The translations under genes were made by a program, and so were the position numbers. Below, one piece after another: positions 33,400-43,269 of a stretch of 64,000 nucleotides of DNA. The stretch lies in the NCBI GenBank assembly GCA_021234155.1, contig JAJEKV010000223.1:496001-560000 (forward strand), given 5' to 3'. Under the pieces are notes generated by a model that did not search any database, was not told the DNA's origin, and saw nothing but the letters and a program-made list of their open reading frames with translations. The DNA is from Isoetes taiwanensis (lineage: Eukaryota; Streptophyta; Lycopodiopsida; Isoetales; Isoetaceae). Within the stretch, counting starts at the first letter, position 1; each line of letters starts with the position of its first letter.

Positions 33400-34480
33400 G
33401 GAGTCGCCTAGTAACAGAGTCGGAACGTCGCTCGGCTCGAAGAAATAGCTTTTTCTACCTGTACGAGAAATAACATTTTCGACCTGCACGAGAGAAATTT
33501 GAATTTCAAGAAAACACAAAATGCAGTTTCGAAATATTCTTGACACATAAAAATAATAATGATGAAGATTCACTTTCAAAAAAAAAAGAACCCGTCCGCC
33601 GACTTCTTTCATTGAGTTTTTAAAAACCAATCTACCATGTTCTTTCATTGATTACATTTATCCCGCCAAAATGAAATTAACCTAAGCTTTCTTGTAACTT
33701 GAATTTTTCCCGACCGCCTGCGTTTCCATAGCGCCTGTGATTTCGAGAACTCGAATCGGCTTCTCAGGAATGGCTACAGAATTCTTGTAAGCATCTCATT
33801 CCTATAGCATCTCATTCCTATAGCTTGTATAGCTATAGCTATTGCCTATAGCTGAATAGGCAATTGTCTGCAGTGTCGAAGATGAATGTTTCATGTTAAC
33901 TACAAAAAAGGAAAGTAGGATTATGCAAGATCGACTCCATCGATCCGACTACAAACTGTCATGGAATTCCGCTCGGGGATAAGTATGTCCGAGTTATAGT
34001 GATTCGCTTCTTTGCGCTATGGATGAAGCTTTACCGGCAGAACACCCGGTGGGGATACGGTTGGAGAAAGTGTTGGAACATTTGTTGCATGGCCAAGAAA
34101 CCGCTTAAAAAAGGTATGTAACATGTATTACATTGTAGAAATATAGAAGTAGACAAAATTTGTTGTATTCATTGGAAAAAGTTTACAATTGTATATAATC
34201 GGATAAACTGGATAAACCGGACAAAATCCCGGACTCTTGTTTCAAGCCCGGTCCATTGAGTAGGCTGGGCTATCGATCTCCCATTTCCATTCCGGGGCAT
34301 AGTGAATGGATCGGATAAAACCCCAACAAAACCCCGGGCTCTAGCTCCACCTCCCCTTTGCTCCACCTCCACCTCCTGCTCCTCCTCCTCCCGCTCCATT
34401 TCTGCTCCATTGGTTGAGCCATCTCCATTGCATCAGATACGCTTTGTGGTAGTGGTTCGTGTTGGGGCATCCGGGCATAG
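33400..34480. other. No clear gene; short tandem repeats
   Basis: Open frames overlap GC-rich or AT-rich simple sequence, such as the CTCCACCTCC run at 34340-34400. GCATCTCATTCCTATA is tandemly repeated near 33791-33822, followed by TATAGCTATAGC-type sequence. Confidence 0.4.
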
Positions 34481-34483
34481 AGG

Positions 34484-34838
34484 CTAACCACTAAGAAACG
34501 CGAGCTCCTCATTTTGAATCTCGAGCCGACGGATGCGAGATTCACTCTCGATCAATGCATGTCTCTTTGCATTCTCGAAGTGATTAGATAAGAGGCCACC
34601 TCGGGTGTGATTGCAAGGGCCTCGAGCCCCAGATCTATCATTGCCCTGGCTCTGGCTGCCATCATCATTACTTGATCCAAGCACTGCGGGGGGTTGCAAG
34701 ACGGGTGCTCAGTGCCGGTTGTTGCTTCGGCTGCGGTTCAACCGGACTAGAGATTGGAGCCGAAACTGGAGCTGGCTGCCCCAAATGTAATTCCAATGTA
34801 TCTTCGTCACCAACCGGGTGATTAATGTAACTTGGCAT
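34484..34838 (-). pseudogene. Small unknown protein with C-terminal coiled coil, one frameshift
   Basis: ATG 34838 begins MPSYINHPVGDEDTLELHLG, then a Pro/Gln-rich stretch (SSPVEPQPKQQPALSTRL), and ends at TAA in one frame. The coding signal continues in the next frame with AVLGSSNDDGSQSQGND and a helical tail ALIESESRIRRLEIQNEEL. Joined it would be about 117 residues. I do not recognise it. It has the same orientation as the RGG-protein gene and also lies next to CACGC palindromes (34872-34985). Confidence 0.4.
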
Positions 34839-34871
34839 CTATCAATAGGAAGTGAGCGGAGTATCAGTATT

Positions 34872-35220
34872 CATGCCTGGCGTGTTATATTTATTTATTT
34901 ATAAACTTAGAAACTAAGAGACACGCCCGGCGCGTTTAACTTAAAAGTTGAAAGTAGGGATAAAATTGTTTGCACGCTTAGCGTGTAAACTGCTATATAG
35001 GAAAAACTATACCGCTTCGTGCATTCAGTAGAGAGAGAGAGAGGGAAAAAAAAGATGCATGAGATAGATAAGTAAATAGATAAAGGCCAGGCAATTATTT
35101 ACACATGCCTGGCCTTTATCTATTTCTATCTATCTATCTGGTTTTTTTTCTCCCTCTCATTGAATGCACGCCAGCACTCCATGTTCAAGGCTAAGGTTAG
35201 CATGAAACACGCTTAGCGTG
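34872..35220. repeat. Dispersed CACGC palindromes around a hairpin
   Basis: Variants lie at 34872-34884 (CATGCCTGGCGTG), 34922-34934 (CACGCCCGGCGCG), 34973-34985 and 35208-35220 (both CACGCTTAGCGTG). The first two steps are about 50 bp. Confidence 0.75.
35019..35169. repeat. 151-bp hairpin with simple-sequence arms
   Basis: The left end GTGCATTCA pairs with TTGAATGCAC at the right end. GATAGATAAGTAAATAGATA pairs with the CTATCTATCTATC region, and the inner stem AAAGGCCAGGCA pairs with TGCCTGGCCTTT across a loop of about 15 bases. It lies between two CACGC palindromes and may be a MITE or a recombination-prone cruciform. Confidence 0.7.
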
Positions 35221-35338
35221 TTTCAAATATTATCTTTGAGATTTTTCTCATGCTTTCTACTACACTTATTCATAATAGAAACTTGCATGCAATAGCATGA
35301 TTAATTCAGAAGAGAAACTCAAGAATTTACTCGAAAAA

Positions 35339-35392
35339 AAAGCGGATGAAGTTTATAAAAACTATTCGGTTTTATAAACATCATCTGCTTCC
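35339..35392. repeat. Hairpin, arms about 19 bp
   Basis: GCGGATGAAGTTTATAAAA faces TTTTATAAACATCATCTGC over a short loop. The outer sequences ACTCGA and CTCGAG extend the symmetry. Confidence 0.7.
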
Positions 35393-35782
35393 TCTCCTCG
35401 AGCAAATGCAAAAGCTTGTCTTCTTGGATTAAACCTCGCCATTGAGATGCGACTTAAAACTAAATGAAAACTAACCTTGAGTTACGAGTTGGAAGGATTG
35501 AAGAACGAAGGACTATGCTTTTGGTTTTAATTCCGAGGCCTTTGGATTCGCAGACCTTAGTCCTCTGCTTTTGGTTATAATTCGAGCCTCGGATGTCCCT
35601 CTCTCACGGATGCTCTGAGAACAAAAGATGGAGTCTTTTAGTAAGTTAGAAATTGCGAAACCAAACATCTAACGTTCTTTGAAAAAGAAATCTGCTCACC
35701 AAGATTTTTAGGGGCGGATGCAAACACGACCAATAGCCAACCGGCAAATCGTGTATGAAGAAAGGAAGAAATTGTAGGAACT

Positions 35783-35873
35783 TTGAGGCGTGAAATGGAT
35801 TTATATAGGCATAATTAGAAATAAATTAGCGTGAATCATTGATTGCTTGAATTAAACGCTTTGGCGTCTGGTC
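35783..35873 (-). promoter_or_regulatory. Duplicated promoter, copy 1 (minus-strand TATA)
   Basis: Read on the minus strand, CCTATATAAATCC with TTCACGCCTC downstream forms a strong TATA context at about 35800-35812. About 90 bp around it recur at 36830-36916 with roughly 80% identity by eye. It faces the unknown minus-strand genes at 34838 and 33395, so it is a candidate promoter for them, with AAATCTTG|GTGAGC downstream as a possible leader-intron donor. Confidence 0.45.
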
Positions 35874-36116
35874 TTCCCCCGGACATGACATGTATATGGT
35901 ATATATGGAGAATATTGCATTTTACGCAATAAATACTCACGGCATTTTATTCCATTTATTGCATTCGAAAAAAAGAATTTCGAAATTTTATATAGGCAAA
36001 ATTATCAAGGCTAAAAAATGACTTGTTGAGTTGGGGAATTGTTTTAGGTCGTATAGGAAAATTTCCTATACTGCTGTGATTGATTTATAGTGTTCCCGAG
36101 ACTTTGTTGAGACAAA

Positions 36117-36350
36117 TGTAGAGACAAAATTTTAGAGAAAACACTTTGGAGACAAAATGCTTGGAGAAAACAGTTTGATTTCATTCAAAATATTTTTATG
36201 TACAGAAAAACTGTTTGAAGAAAAAGTTTGTGAAGAAAACTATTTGATTTCATTCAAAATTGATATGTACAGATGCCAAGAATGGCTTTACAAAATGCCC
36301 AAAGGCTTTACAAGATGCCCGAAGGCTTTACAAAATATCACAGAAAAAAA
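36117..36350. repeat. Short direct and tandem repeats
   Basis: TTTGATTTCATTCAAAAT occurs twice about 70 bp apart. After it, the unit GGCTTTACAAAATGCCC is repeated three times (about 36284-36345), followed by a run of A residues at about 36370-36389. Confidence 0.7.
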
Positions 36351-36417
36351 TGCCCGTAGGCGTGTCCGAAAAAAAAAAAAAAAAAAAAGAGGGCCACCCG
36401 GGATCTACATCACTGTT

Positions 36418-36720
36418 CTACATCACTGTCTGCAAGAAAGAAGAAAGAGAGGTTAGAAAAGAAAAGAGAAAGAAAGGTGCATTAGAAAAAGAAAAGAGGC
36501 AGCCATGCAAACCCGCTTCATCCCGCAACCACTGTACAAATTGGTCAAATTCTCGACCTTCTTCCTCCTCTTCTTCCTCCTCCTCTTCTCTCGCGAGGAG
36601 AGAATTCATTCTGTTTCAGGGTCAAGCCAAGCCACTGAAGGCGAGCGATCATCATAATTCTTGAATCCATCTCCTCCTCTTCCTCCAACTCCTCCTCTTC
36701 CTCCTCAGGGGGAACTGAGG
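36418..36720 (-). CDS. Acidic low-complexity ORF downstream of the duplicated promoter
   Basis: On the minus strand a frame encodes a Glu-rich tract (PPEEEEEELEEEEEMDS), then RIMMIARLQWLGLTLKQNEF, a second Glu run and EFDQFVQWLRDEAGLHG. The beginning is unclear because the tract extends upstream without an ATG. The Trp/Leu-rich segments between the acidic runs look protein-like. It follows promoter copy 2 by about 130-150 bp and points the same way. The family is not recognised. Confidence 0.3.
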
Positions 36721-36829
36721 GGGTTCTTCAACCCGACGTCTCTTTGAGGAGACCTCGGGTTCTTCACGAAGGTTGACGCCGAGTCTTAGCGCTTCATGGG
36801 CAGAGAGAAAAAAATTTGGAAGGAATGGA

Positions 36830-36916
36830 GCTTGAGGCGTGAACCGGATTTATATAGGGTTAATTAGAAATTAGAGTGAATAATTGATTGCCTCAAATAG
36901 CGCCAGCGTCTGAAAT
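36830..36916 (-). promoter_or_regulatory. Duplicated promoter, copy 2 (minus-strand TATA)
   Basis: CCTATATAAATCCGGTTCAC on the minus strand is the second copy of the TATA region at 35783-35873. The flanks AATTAGAAATTAGAGTGAA and GATTGCCTCAAATAGCG align with copy 1. It faces the acidic ORF at 36418-36720. Confidence 0.45.
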
Positions 36917-37269
36917 TCCATGACTATATCATCTAGGGTATATTATTATGGATAATAAATTCTCACGTCTACCTTATCAATTATATGTCTTTTCGTAATC
37001 ATATATCCAAATTTTTGATAATTAAAATTAGGATATATTTATATAAATGTCATTTCCTTGTTGTTGCCACGAAAATTCTTGTTTTAAATGATTTCGTTTA
37101 CACCCATTGTTATTATTATATTAAACCTATTTCCAAGGAATTTCTTGCTTTTAAAAAAATTTGATTTACCTCTACAAATTCCATAAATGTACGTACTTTT
37201 CTTATCTTATGGTGTAATAATATTTTCCTACTCATTGACTAAAAATGGTGCAATTTGCCTAGGTCAATG

Positions 37270-40153
37270 GTGCCTCTCCAACTCAAGATGGTGTGCAACA
37301 TATTGAAAAGAGCAATATCAAAGAAAAACCAACTTCTAGCAAGAATGTTGAAGAAAAACAATTAGTCCTCTATAGTAGGGTGCAATGGAGGAACAAGAAG
37401 GTGAGAATCATGCACAAGTGCAACAAGGAAATAGTAGGCCAAGGAGTCATTGTGCTAGCAGATCCCCGGTCAAGTCGTTAATGATGAAAGGCTAGGGGAA
37501 GACAATATTGGTATTGCAATTTCGATGTTGGAAGACAACTGGAAAGGTAAAGGTTTGGGTGACAAGGAATGTTTTGGTTGTGTCAAGCAATTGGAGGTTC
37601 CTTGCATCATGGCATGGCCTATAAGTAGTGTTCAATTTGTGGAGGATTATATGTTTCCAGAGCCTGAGGTTGTTGGGGACAATGATTGTCTTGACATTGA
37701 TCCATTGGCAGTTGGAACTCTAAACCTAGGCAAAGGGGGAGGAGTATCAGTTGCCAGACATTATCCTAGCAAAAGAGCCAAGTTGATTAGTGACACCAAA
37801 CGGGAGACAATGGTGAAGGTTAGGGGCTCAGATTGTTGTTGGAGTGCTTGTATGCAATTCTTTACAATAGAACAATTGGTGGAAGCAAGAGCCACTTTTC
37901 AAGAGTACACTGTTGATGAGAGGAGGACCTACATGTACACAATCTTCGAGCATGCACTTCAGGATGAAAGAAACCCAAACAGAAAAAGATGCCCTTTGCT
38001 AGGCAAATGGATATGTGCAAAAGCATGGCAGACTATCCATGCAATTCCAACTTCTTCATGGCATAATTGGAAAAAAACAGCAGAGGGGAACGATTGCTTT
38101 ACATGGAAATAATGGTTTGTTGAGACCAACAGCTAGGACCTTATTTGCCGGGGAGATATTTGAAAAATATATTGATTTCAATGCAGAGTCTATGCCACAC
38201 AAAAGCAGAAGGGATGAAAAGGGAAGAGCAGTTGTTGAGAAAAGGTTGCCATCACATTGTACTCAAAAGAGTATTTTGGAAGAAGTGAATTTCCTAGTTC
38301 GAGAATTGGGAATTCTTCCAATATCCCAACCTAGCTTTAGTAGGTTATGGAAGAAGCATTTCAATCATGTCACCATAGCAACTTCAAACAACTTTGCAAA
38401 GTGCAATTTATGTGCTAAGTTGAAGGAGACTCTTGATAAGACTGTGCAACCTAGTCAAAGGGCTAGGATAAGGGAGCATATGAAGGACCATATGACTGAC
38501 CAACTATCATGTAGATCATGTTATTGGATGTGGAGGACATTATCTGCATTGGAACCCAATAACTATTTATGTATTATACATGACAAGATGGACCAACAAA
38601 AGACTTGTCTTCCACAATTCAAGTATATACCAAAGTCATGTGGAAGATCATACCCTTCTGAGATCTCAATGGATGGGGCAATCTTGCATGGGCAGAGACT
38701 CAAACCTACTATGGCCATTTTAGTTTGGAGTTGTGGAGTGATGGTCCAGATTTTCATATTGGGAGTATCATGAGGTGTTTGAGAAACTATGAAAATGGAT
38801 ACAATGGTCACCTCCGGGACCCCTGACTAGCCAGGCACTACATAGAGCATTGTTAGATGGAAACCCTAACAATATTGAAAAGTTCAGCAAGGCAAGGTTT
38901 AGGAAGCATGGGTCTAATGAACATGTTGGAGCTTCAACTTCACGTGCTAGACCTCAAGATCTACCCAAAAGGTTTCTCTCGAACTTGATAATTGTTTGGC
39001 CAAAATAAGAACAGTGGATGTTTTCTTTCCTATCCTACTTAACAGTTTGTGGGGATATTTGAAAGAGTTAATTTAGGGTTTCTTATGCCCGGGCATACCC
39101 ATGAGGATGTGGATGCATTATTTGGCAAATATAGTTGTATACTGAAGCAGCAGACAGTGACCAACTTTCCTAGGCTAATGGAAATCTTGCATGAATGCAC
39201 TACTCCAAACCCTATAGCTTCTCTCATAGAAGAAGTGCCCGATTGGAAGAGCTTTGTGGATGGTTATACATTGGATCTTGAAGGTCATTCCAGGCCTCTG
39301 CAGTTCACTTTTTGGGTGAGAGATGGGATTCCAATCTTCCAATGGAAGATGAGACCTTGTGAGGATGAGTGGAGAGGAGGGAGGAAATATGGCGTAGAGA
39401 TGAGAATGGCAAGCCTATGATACCTCTAGGTCAACCAAAAGCTCTAAAACCTACTGAAGAAGTGAAGCAATTGGGATTGACTAAGGAAGGAATCCAGGAC
39501 TATATAAAGCATTGGCAAACCAATCAGATGACACCAACGTGCCTTGGTGGCTTCTTGGGAAGAAGGTGATTAACTTTGTTGGGGAGATAGACACATCCTC
39601 AGATGAATTGAAAGAAGGATGGTTGCCTAAAACTAGGTGGAAGACCTTAGCAGGTGCTGAGGATGTTGATGACACTGTAAGTAGCATTCGCAAGCAATAT
39701 GCTCCTCCTCCTTCTGACAAACACTATGTTGGTCCTAAGAACAATAGGCCAAAGTTTCTAGGCATGGATGCTTATGAACCTTCCACTGACTTGGAATGCC
39801 ACCAATTTGTGGTAGTAAAGCCAGCAGATTTAGATACATATCCAGTGTGGTTGGGGTTCACTATCTCTGATATTTGCAAAGAAGAAGGTAACATTAACTT
39901 CAACCATGTGCGGGTGGAATGGTGGTGTCCAGTGCATCAGTTGACCAACGTATCGGATAAAGAAAGGTACTCAGATTGTTGGACAAAGAGATGGAGGAGA
40001 AATCCGAGTGATCCTGATCTTTGGCTAGACTATGAAAGTGTTTTGTACTCATGGACTCCAAACACTATTCCAGCTAGAAATGCGAGAATTACAATACCTC
40101 AGGATGTCAGGAAGAAGGCTATGATATCATTGGGGGTGCTTGAAGAAAGTTGA
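37270..40153 (+). pseudogene. Large gene with GHTHED motif, DUF7869-like, several frameshifts
   Basis: Plus-strand frames follow each other in order. The N-terminal part encodes GQGVIVLADP, LGEDNIGIAISMLEDNW and MAWPISSVQF, which resembles the DUF8039-type region of plant transposon proteins. Then comes LLGKWICAKAWQTIHAIPTS, followed by LPSHCTQKSILEEVNFL and FSRLWKKHFNHVTIATSNNF. A Cys pair KCNLCAKLKE follows, then LCIIHDKMDQQKTCLPQFK, and after a shift LELWSDGPDFHIGSIMRCL. A broken LDNC...NKN segment (about 38970-39015) precedes FERVNLGFLMPGHTHEDVD. The C-terminal part is intact (39512-40153) and contains QFVVVKPADLDTYPVWLGF and VRVEWWCPVHQ, a possible chromatin-reader-like fold. Shifts occur near 37465, 38090, 38720, 38800-39040, 39400 and 39530. 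The LDNC/GHTHED pairing is typical of DUF7869-type proteins, many of them mobile-element derived. A transposase role is inference. Confidence 0.55.
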
Positions 40154-40339
40154 ATAACTATATAAATTTTTGTTATCACGTTTTTATGATATGGTGCTAT
40201 ATTGTGAAATATTGACTATTTTGTAAATAACATGATATTACGTTTTCATAATTTTGAGGTGAAATGTGTGAATTTGAATATGCTACTAAAAACATGCAAT
40301 ATGAAATTTGTCCCAAAATTAAGACATAATCCCAATTTA

Positions 40340-41205
40340 ATTGAATGATGGTTTTTAGGACAGTTTGCCTTTACATGTCCATAAGCATCACATACAAAAC
40401 AGGGATCAATTTTGCTGCACTTCACTTTGTTCTTCTTCTTCTTCATCATTTAGCACTAAGTTTTGCTCTAATTATGTTTTTATCATTCTTTCTGCCTCTT
40501 CCCGACTCTTAGCAACATTTCTTACCAATGTAGCTATTGCTTATACCTTGAGAAGTTCTTTCCAATGGAATTTATATGAAATTTCCTTGATATAGGCACA
40601 CCAGCTGCCTCCATATCAGCTATGATATTGTCAAACTTTTCAAAGACATCTCTTACCTCATCTTTTTCTTTAAACCTCAATTTCATCTCCTTGTCTAGAA
40701 CATCCAGCTGAAAAGAGGATTTCACTTCATAGGTTTGGACCATATAGGTCCACATCTCCTTTGGCGACATGCCTCTCATTTTGAGCAGTATGCTTGAGCT
40801 TATCTTACTCTTTATGACAGCCTTTGCCTCCAAAATCTTGCTTTTAGCAATAGCATCAATCTGACTACTCACTGCATCACTTGAGCCTCCAGCTCCTCCA
40901 ATTACACTAACGTCTCTTGATGGAGTTGAATTAGTGCCTGATGCAGCAGCAGATGCATAAGAACGTCCCCTACTAGTAGGTACAACTTTTGGACCCGGTT
41001 CTTCATTAGTCACATATTCCCATAAACCTTCAACCTTCAGGACCTCTTCAACTTTTTCCTTCCACAGTTGGAATCCACTTCCTCCTTTGAATACATCAAT
41101 TGCACTTAGCAATGATGCGCCTAATCTGCTGGCGATTTGCAACCTGCTCTGATACAACTTAGTTAGATCACAAATCTTATATTGCAATATATCCTTATAT
41201 TTCAT
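40340..41205 (-). pseudogene. Ty1/copia gag with CCHC zinc knuckle, frameshifted and truncated
   Basis: The frame 41205-40534 encodes a copia-type gag: FQLWKEKVEEVLKVEGLWEY at the start, then AVIKSKISSSILLKMRGMSP and KEMWTYMVQTYEVKSSFQLD, then LDKEMKLRFKEKDEVRDVFE. A separate frame (from about 40449) carries the zinc knuckle CFVCDAYGHVKANCPKN with the CX2CX4HX4C spacing. The frame change lies near 40450-40560. Protease, integrase and reverse transcriptase are absent. The sequence after the knuckle joins unrelated DNA beside the GHTHED gene, so the element is 3' truncated. Confidence 0.8.
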
Positions 41206-41526
41206 GTCTTTTCAACCTTTGGTTTTTCATTGCACAACTGATATGTTTTAAGGAATCTTAACGGCGTTAAAGGCTTAAACACCAGTTATATAAATCAAAG
41301 ACATAAGAAATAGACCTTAGAGTCTTATACAAACTCTTCTCAAGAGCAAAAATACTTGGTTTCCGCAACCAAGCTATGGAGCTTCCAGTCTCCACCCAAC
41401 CGGATCCAGGGATTAAGGCAATTTCCAAGGGGTTAACAAGCAGAGTGACCACAGGTTCTTCTCTTATAGTCTGAGATCCTTCGAAAAACAGCAAGCACGG
41501 CCTTAATAGGCTTCAAGAGGCTGCAA

Positions 41527-41540
41527 CAGCTCTGATATCT
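41527..41540 (-). other. Copia primer binding site (initiator Met tRNA type)
   Basis: On the minus strand AGATATCAGAGCTG follows the LTR end and resembles the usual TGGTATCAGAGC site complementary to the 3' half of initiator tRNA-Met. Confidence 0.6.
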
Positions 41541-42059
41541 GGGTTAAACTCTACATTCAAGCAAATAAATGGCGCTCCTCCTGTTGGGTTTGATCAGATC
41601 GGATTAGCAGAGCTCAGATTTGAGGCCGTGATTGGACTGTGAGGGCCGGTTTCAGCGGTAGCAACCTTCTAGCTCCCCTGCAGGTCGAATTTAAGAAGCA
41701 ACAGCCAGAAACCGGAAGCACTTGTAATTCCTTCTGCTCACGCTGGTTGCTGGTGCCGGATTCAAAGGCAGGAGTCGGCTGCTGGGATCAGAATCAATGG
41801 TAGGAATCTCCTCTCTATCTGTTCTGCGCTGACAGCTCCCCTTCCAAAAATAGTTCGATCCTTTCTGCATGTTCACGCTATTCAAGTCTCCAAATCGTTC
41901 CTTTTTTATAAAAATAGTTGCATGTGCCTTTTTCCTTATAAAATATCACCCCCTTTGGTAAATATAATTGCATGAGAGATATTTTGTCCCTTTTTTGCCA
42001 ATTCTTGTAACCATTGGTATCATTATGCCCCATTGCCTTAATCCCTTGTCATTGGACCA
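41540..42059 (-). repeat. Copia LTR, about 520 bp
   Basis: It runs on the minus strand from TGGTCCAATG (42059) to TTTAACCCA (41540), with a short terminal inversion TGG...CCA. TATTTTATAAGG near 41946-41935 is a likely promoter. It is followed by the primer site and the gag gene. Unexpectedly, TAGGGGGAG, a polypurine-tract-like sequence, lies just upstream of the LTR start. Confidence 0.55.
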
Positions 42060-42224
42060 CTCCCCCTAGCATGCTCCATATCAGTTCCATCCCTTCTTAA
42101 AGAAGATCGTCCACGATCTTTCGAATGCACTTGAGATGGGTCCATCCCTTGTCAAGGTGATTGCTCCCGAATCAAATTGCATCGAAGGGTTCCCTAGTCC
42201 TGCAAACTTAAGGAAACAGTTATG

Positions 42225-42345
42225 GATATCCGCGTACTTTCGCAGTACGATATACCCTTGTACCTCCGCGGTACTACTTGATTGTATCTCCACGATACAG
42301 TATCTCCACGATACCCAATCATTGTATCTCCGCGATACTGATGTA
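42225..42345. repeat. Array of small hairpins, GTATCTCCRCGATAC type
   Basis: Five to six units of 15-16 bases such as GTATCTCCACGATAC, GTATCTCCGCGATAC and GTACCTCCGCGGTAC recur with spacers of 1-20 bases. Each has a 5-bp stem (GTATC/GATAC) around a CCRCG-like loop, and paired changes (GTAC against GTAC) keep the stem. Confidence 0.75.
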
Positions 42346-42376
42346 AATTTTGTCAGGCCTATTGCTACAACTACAA

Positions 42377-43002
42377 TTACCATTCTTTAAAATTTACATC
42401 TAATGCACCATGCTTATTCCACACAAAAAAATCGACATACAAATCAAATCTTACATTTAAGAGATGTAAATTTTTTACTATGTTTACCCCAAGATGATGA
42501 TAGAGCATTGATGTTATACCATCAAAACGAAAACCATCAAATTGATATTCTTTAAGCCACCAACGCAGATTGGAAAGTAGGAATCTCTGAACTTCCCAGT
42601 TACCATAGCTGAATAAACGACTATCCCAAGGTCGATGGTATCCTCTATCTCCATAGTAGGCATGCTCCATTATAGCCATTAACTGTATGGTATTGTAGTT
42701 GTTTCTCTTGATTCGTGGAAGTACAGTATCCGCAAATTCAATATATGTTGAGACCCTGGGCTCCTTTGAACTCATGCCCACATGTGCCTCATATATGCGT
42801 GGAGCAACACACTTATTTGGACGTGGATATTTGGACTTATATCTTTCTTCCTCAGGTGGATCCCAATAAATGCCATCATAACTTGCTGCAAACTTGTCAG
42901 GCCCAACTGTTGCCCACTGTATCCACGCAGGAATACAATCAAACCAGGTGCCATCTGCTATTTTCATAAGGAACTTAACTTTGGAACCATGAGTAATAGC
43001 AG
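42377..43002 (-). pseudogene. 1,4-alpha-glucan branching enzyme fragment with internal deletion
   Basis: On the minus strand the frame begins directly at a poly(A) tail with [20 protein letters not shown] and continues with [27 protein letters not shown] and [20 protein letters not shown]. It then jumps from AYYG to [18 protein letters not shown] and goes on through [20 protein letters not shown] to LYHHLG. Compared with the family, about 60 residues are missing in frame between AYYG and DRGYH, including the first conserved catalytic-barrel motif (DVVHSH). The nucleophile region DGFRFDG is present. A GTAAAC donor-like site follows HHLG at about 42497. The N-terminal part of the enzyme is absent. 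Branching enzymes make alpha-1,6 links in starch or glycogen. This copy cannot encode an active enzyme. Confidence 0.8.
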
Positions 43003-43034
43003 GCTTTTTTTTTTTTTTTTTTTTTTTTTTTTGT
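43003..43034 (-). repeat. Poly(A) tail of a LINE (T run on plus strand)
   Basis: Thirty or more uninterrupted T on the plus strand mark the 3' end of a minus-strand retrotransposed element. It abuts the branching-enzyme fragment on the low-coordinate side. Confidence 0.8.
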
Positions 43035-43140
43035 AGAAACGGCAGTATTATATTACATGTAGTACATGATAATACAAAAGGGCAGAGTGAAACTCTGCTA
43101 TAAGGTCACCACTGAAGTGGCCCCGACACTCCAAAAGGAG
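43035..43140. other. Three small perfect hairpins before the poly(A) tail
   Basis: GCAGAGTGAAACTCTGC (43082-43098), CCACTGAAGTGG (43109-43120) and CTCCAAAAGGAG (43129-43140) are consecutive stem-loops next to the LINE tail. They could be the 3' structure recognised by the LINE reverse transcriptase. Confidence 0.55.
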
Positions 43141-43269
43141 GAGATTTCAACTTAAAGCAAACACTATTATAAGTTTAGGACAAAAAAATAGTAGATAAAC
43201 TTAAGTATGCATCATATAAAAAGGTTTTTTCTGTTCTTCAAGGATGCCTGCTTCTGCAATTTCAGTCTT

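Noticed and set aside
34270-34545. Arg-rich minus-strand frame (RRRSRRWRWSKG)
   Set aside because: Encoded by a CTCC-rich simple sequence; no family motif.
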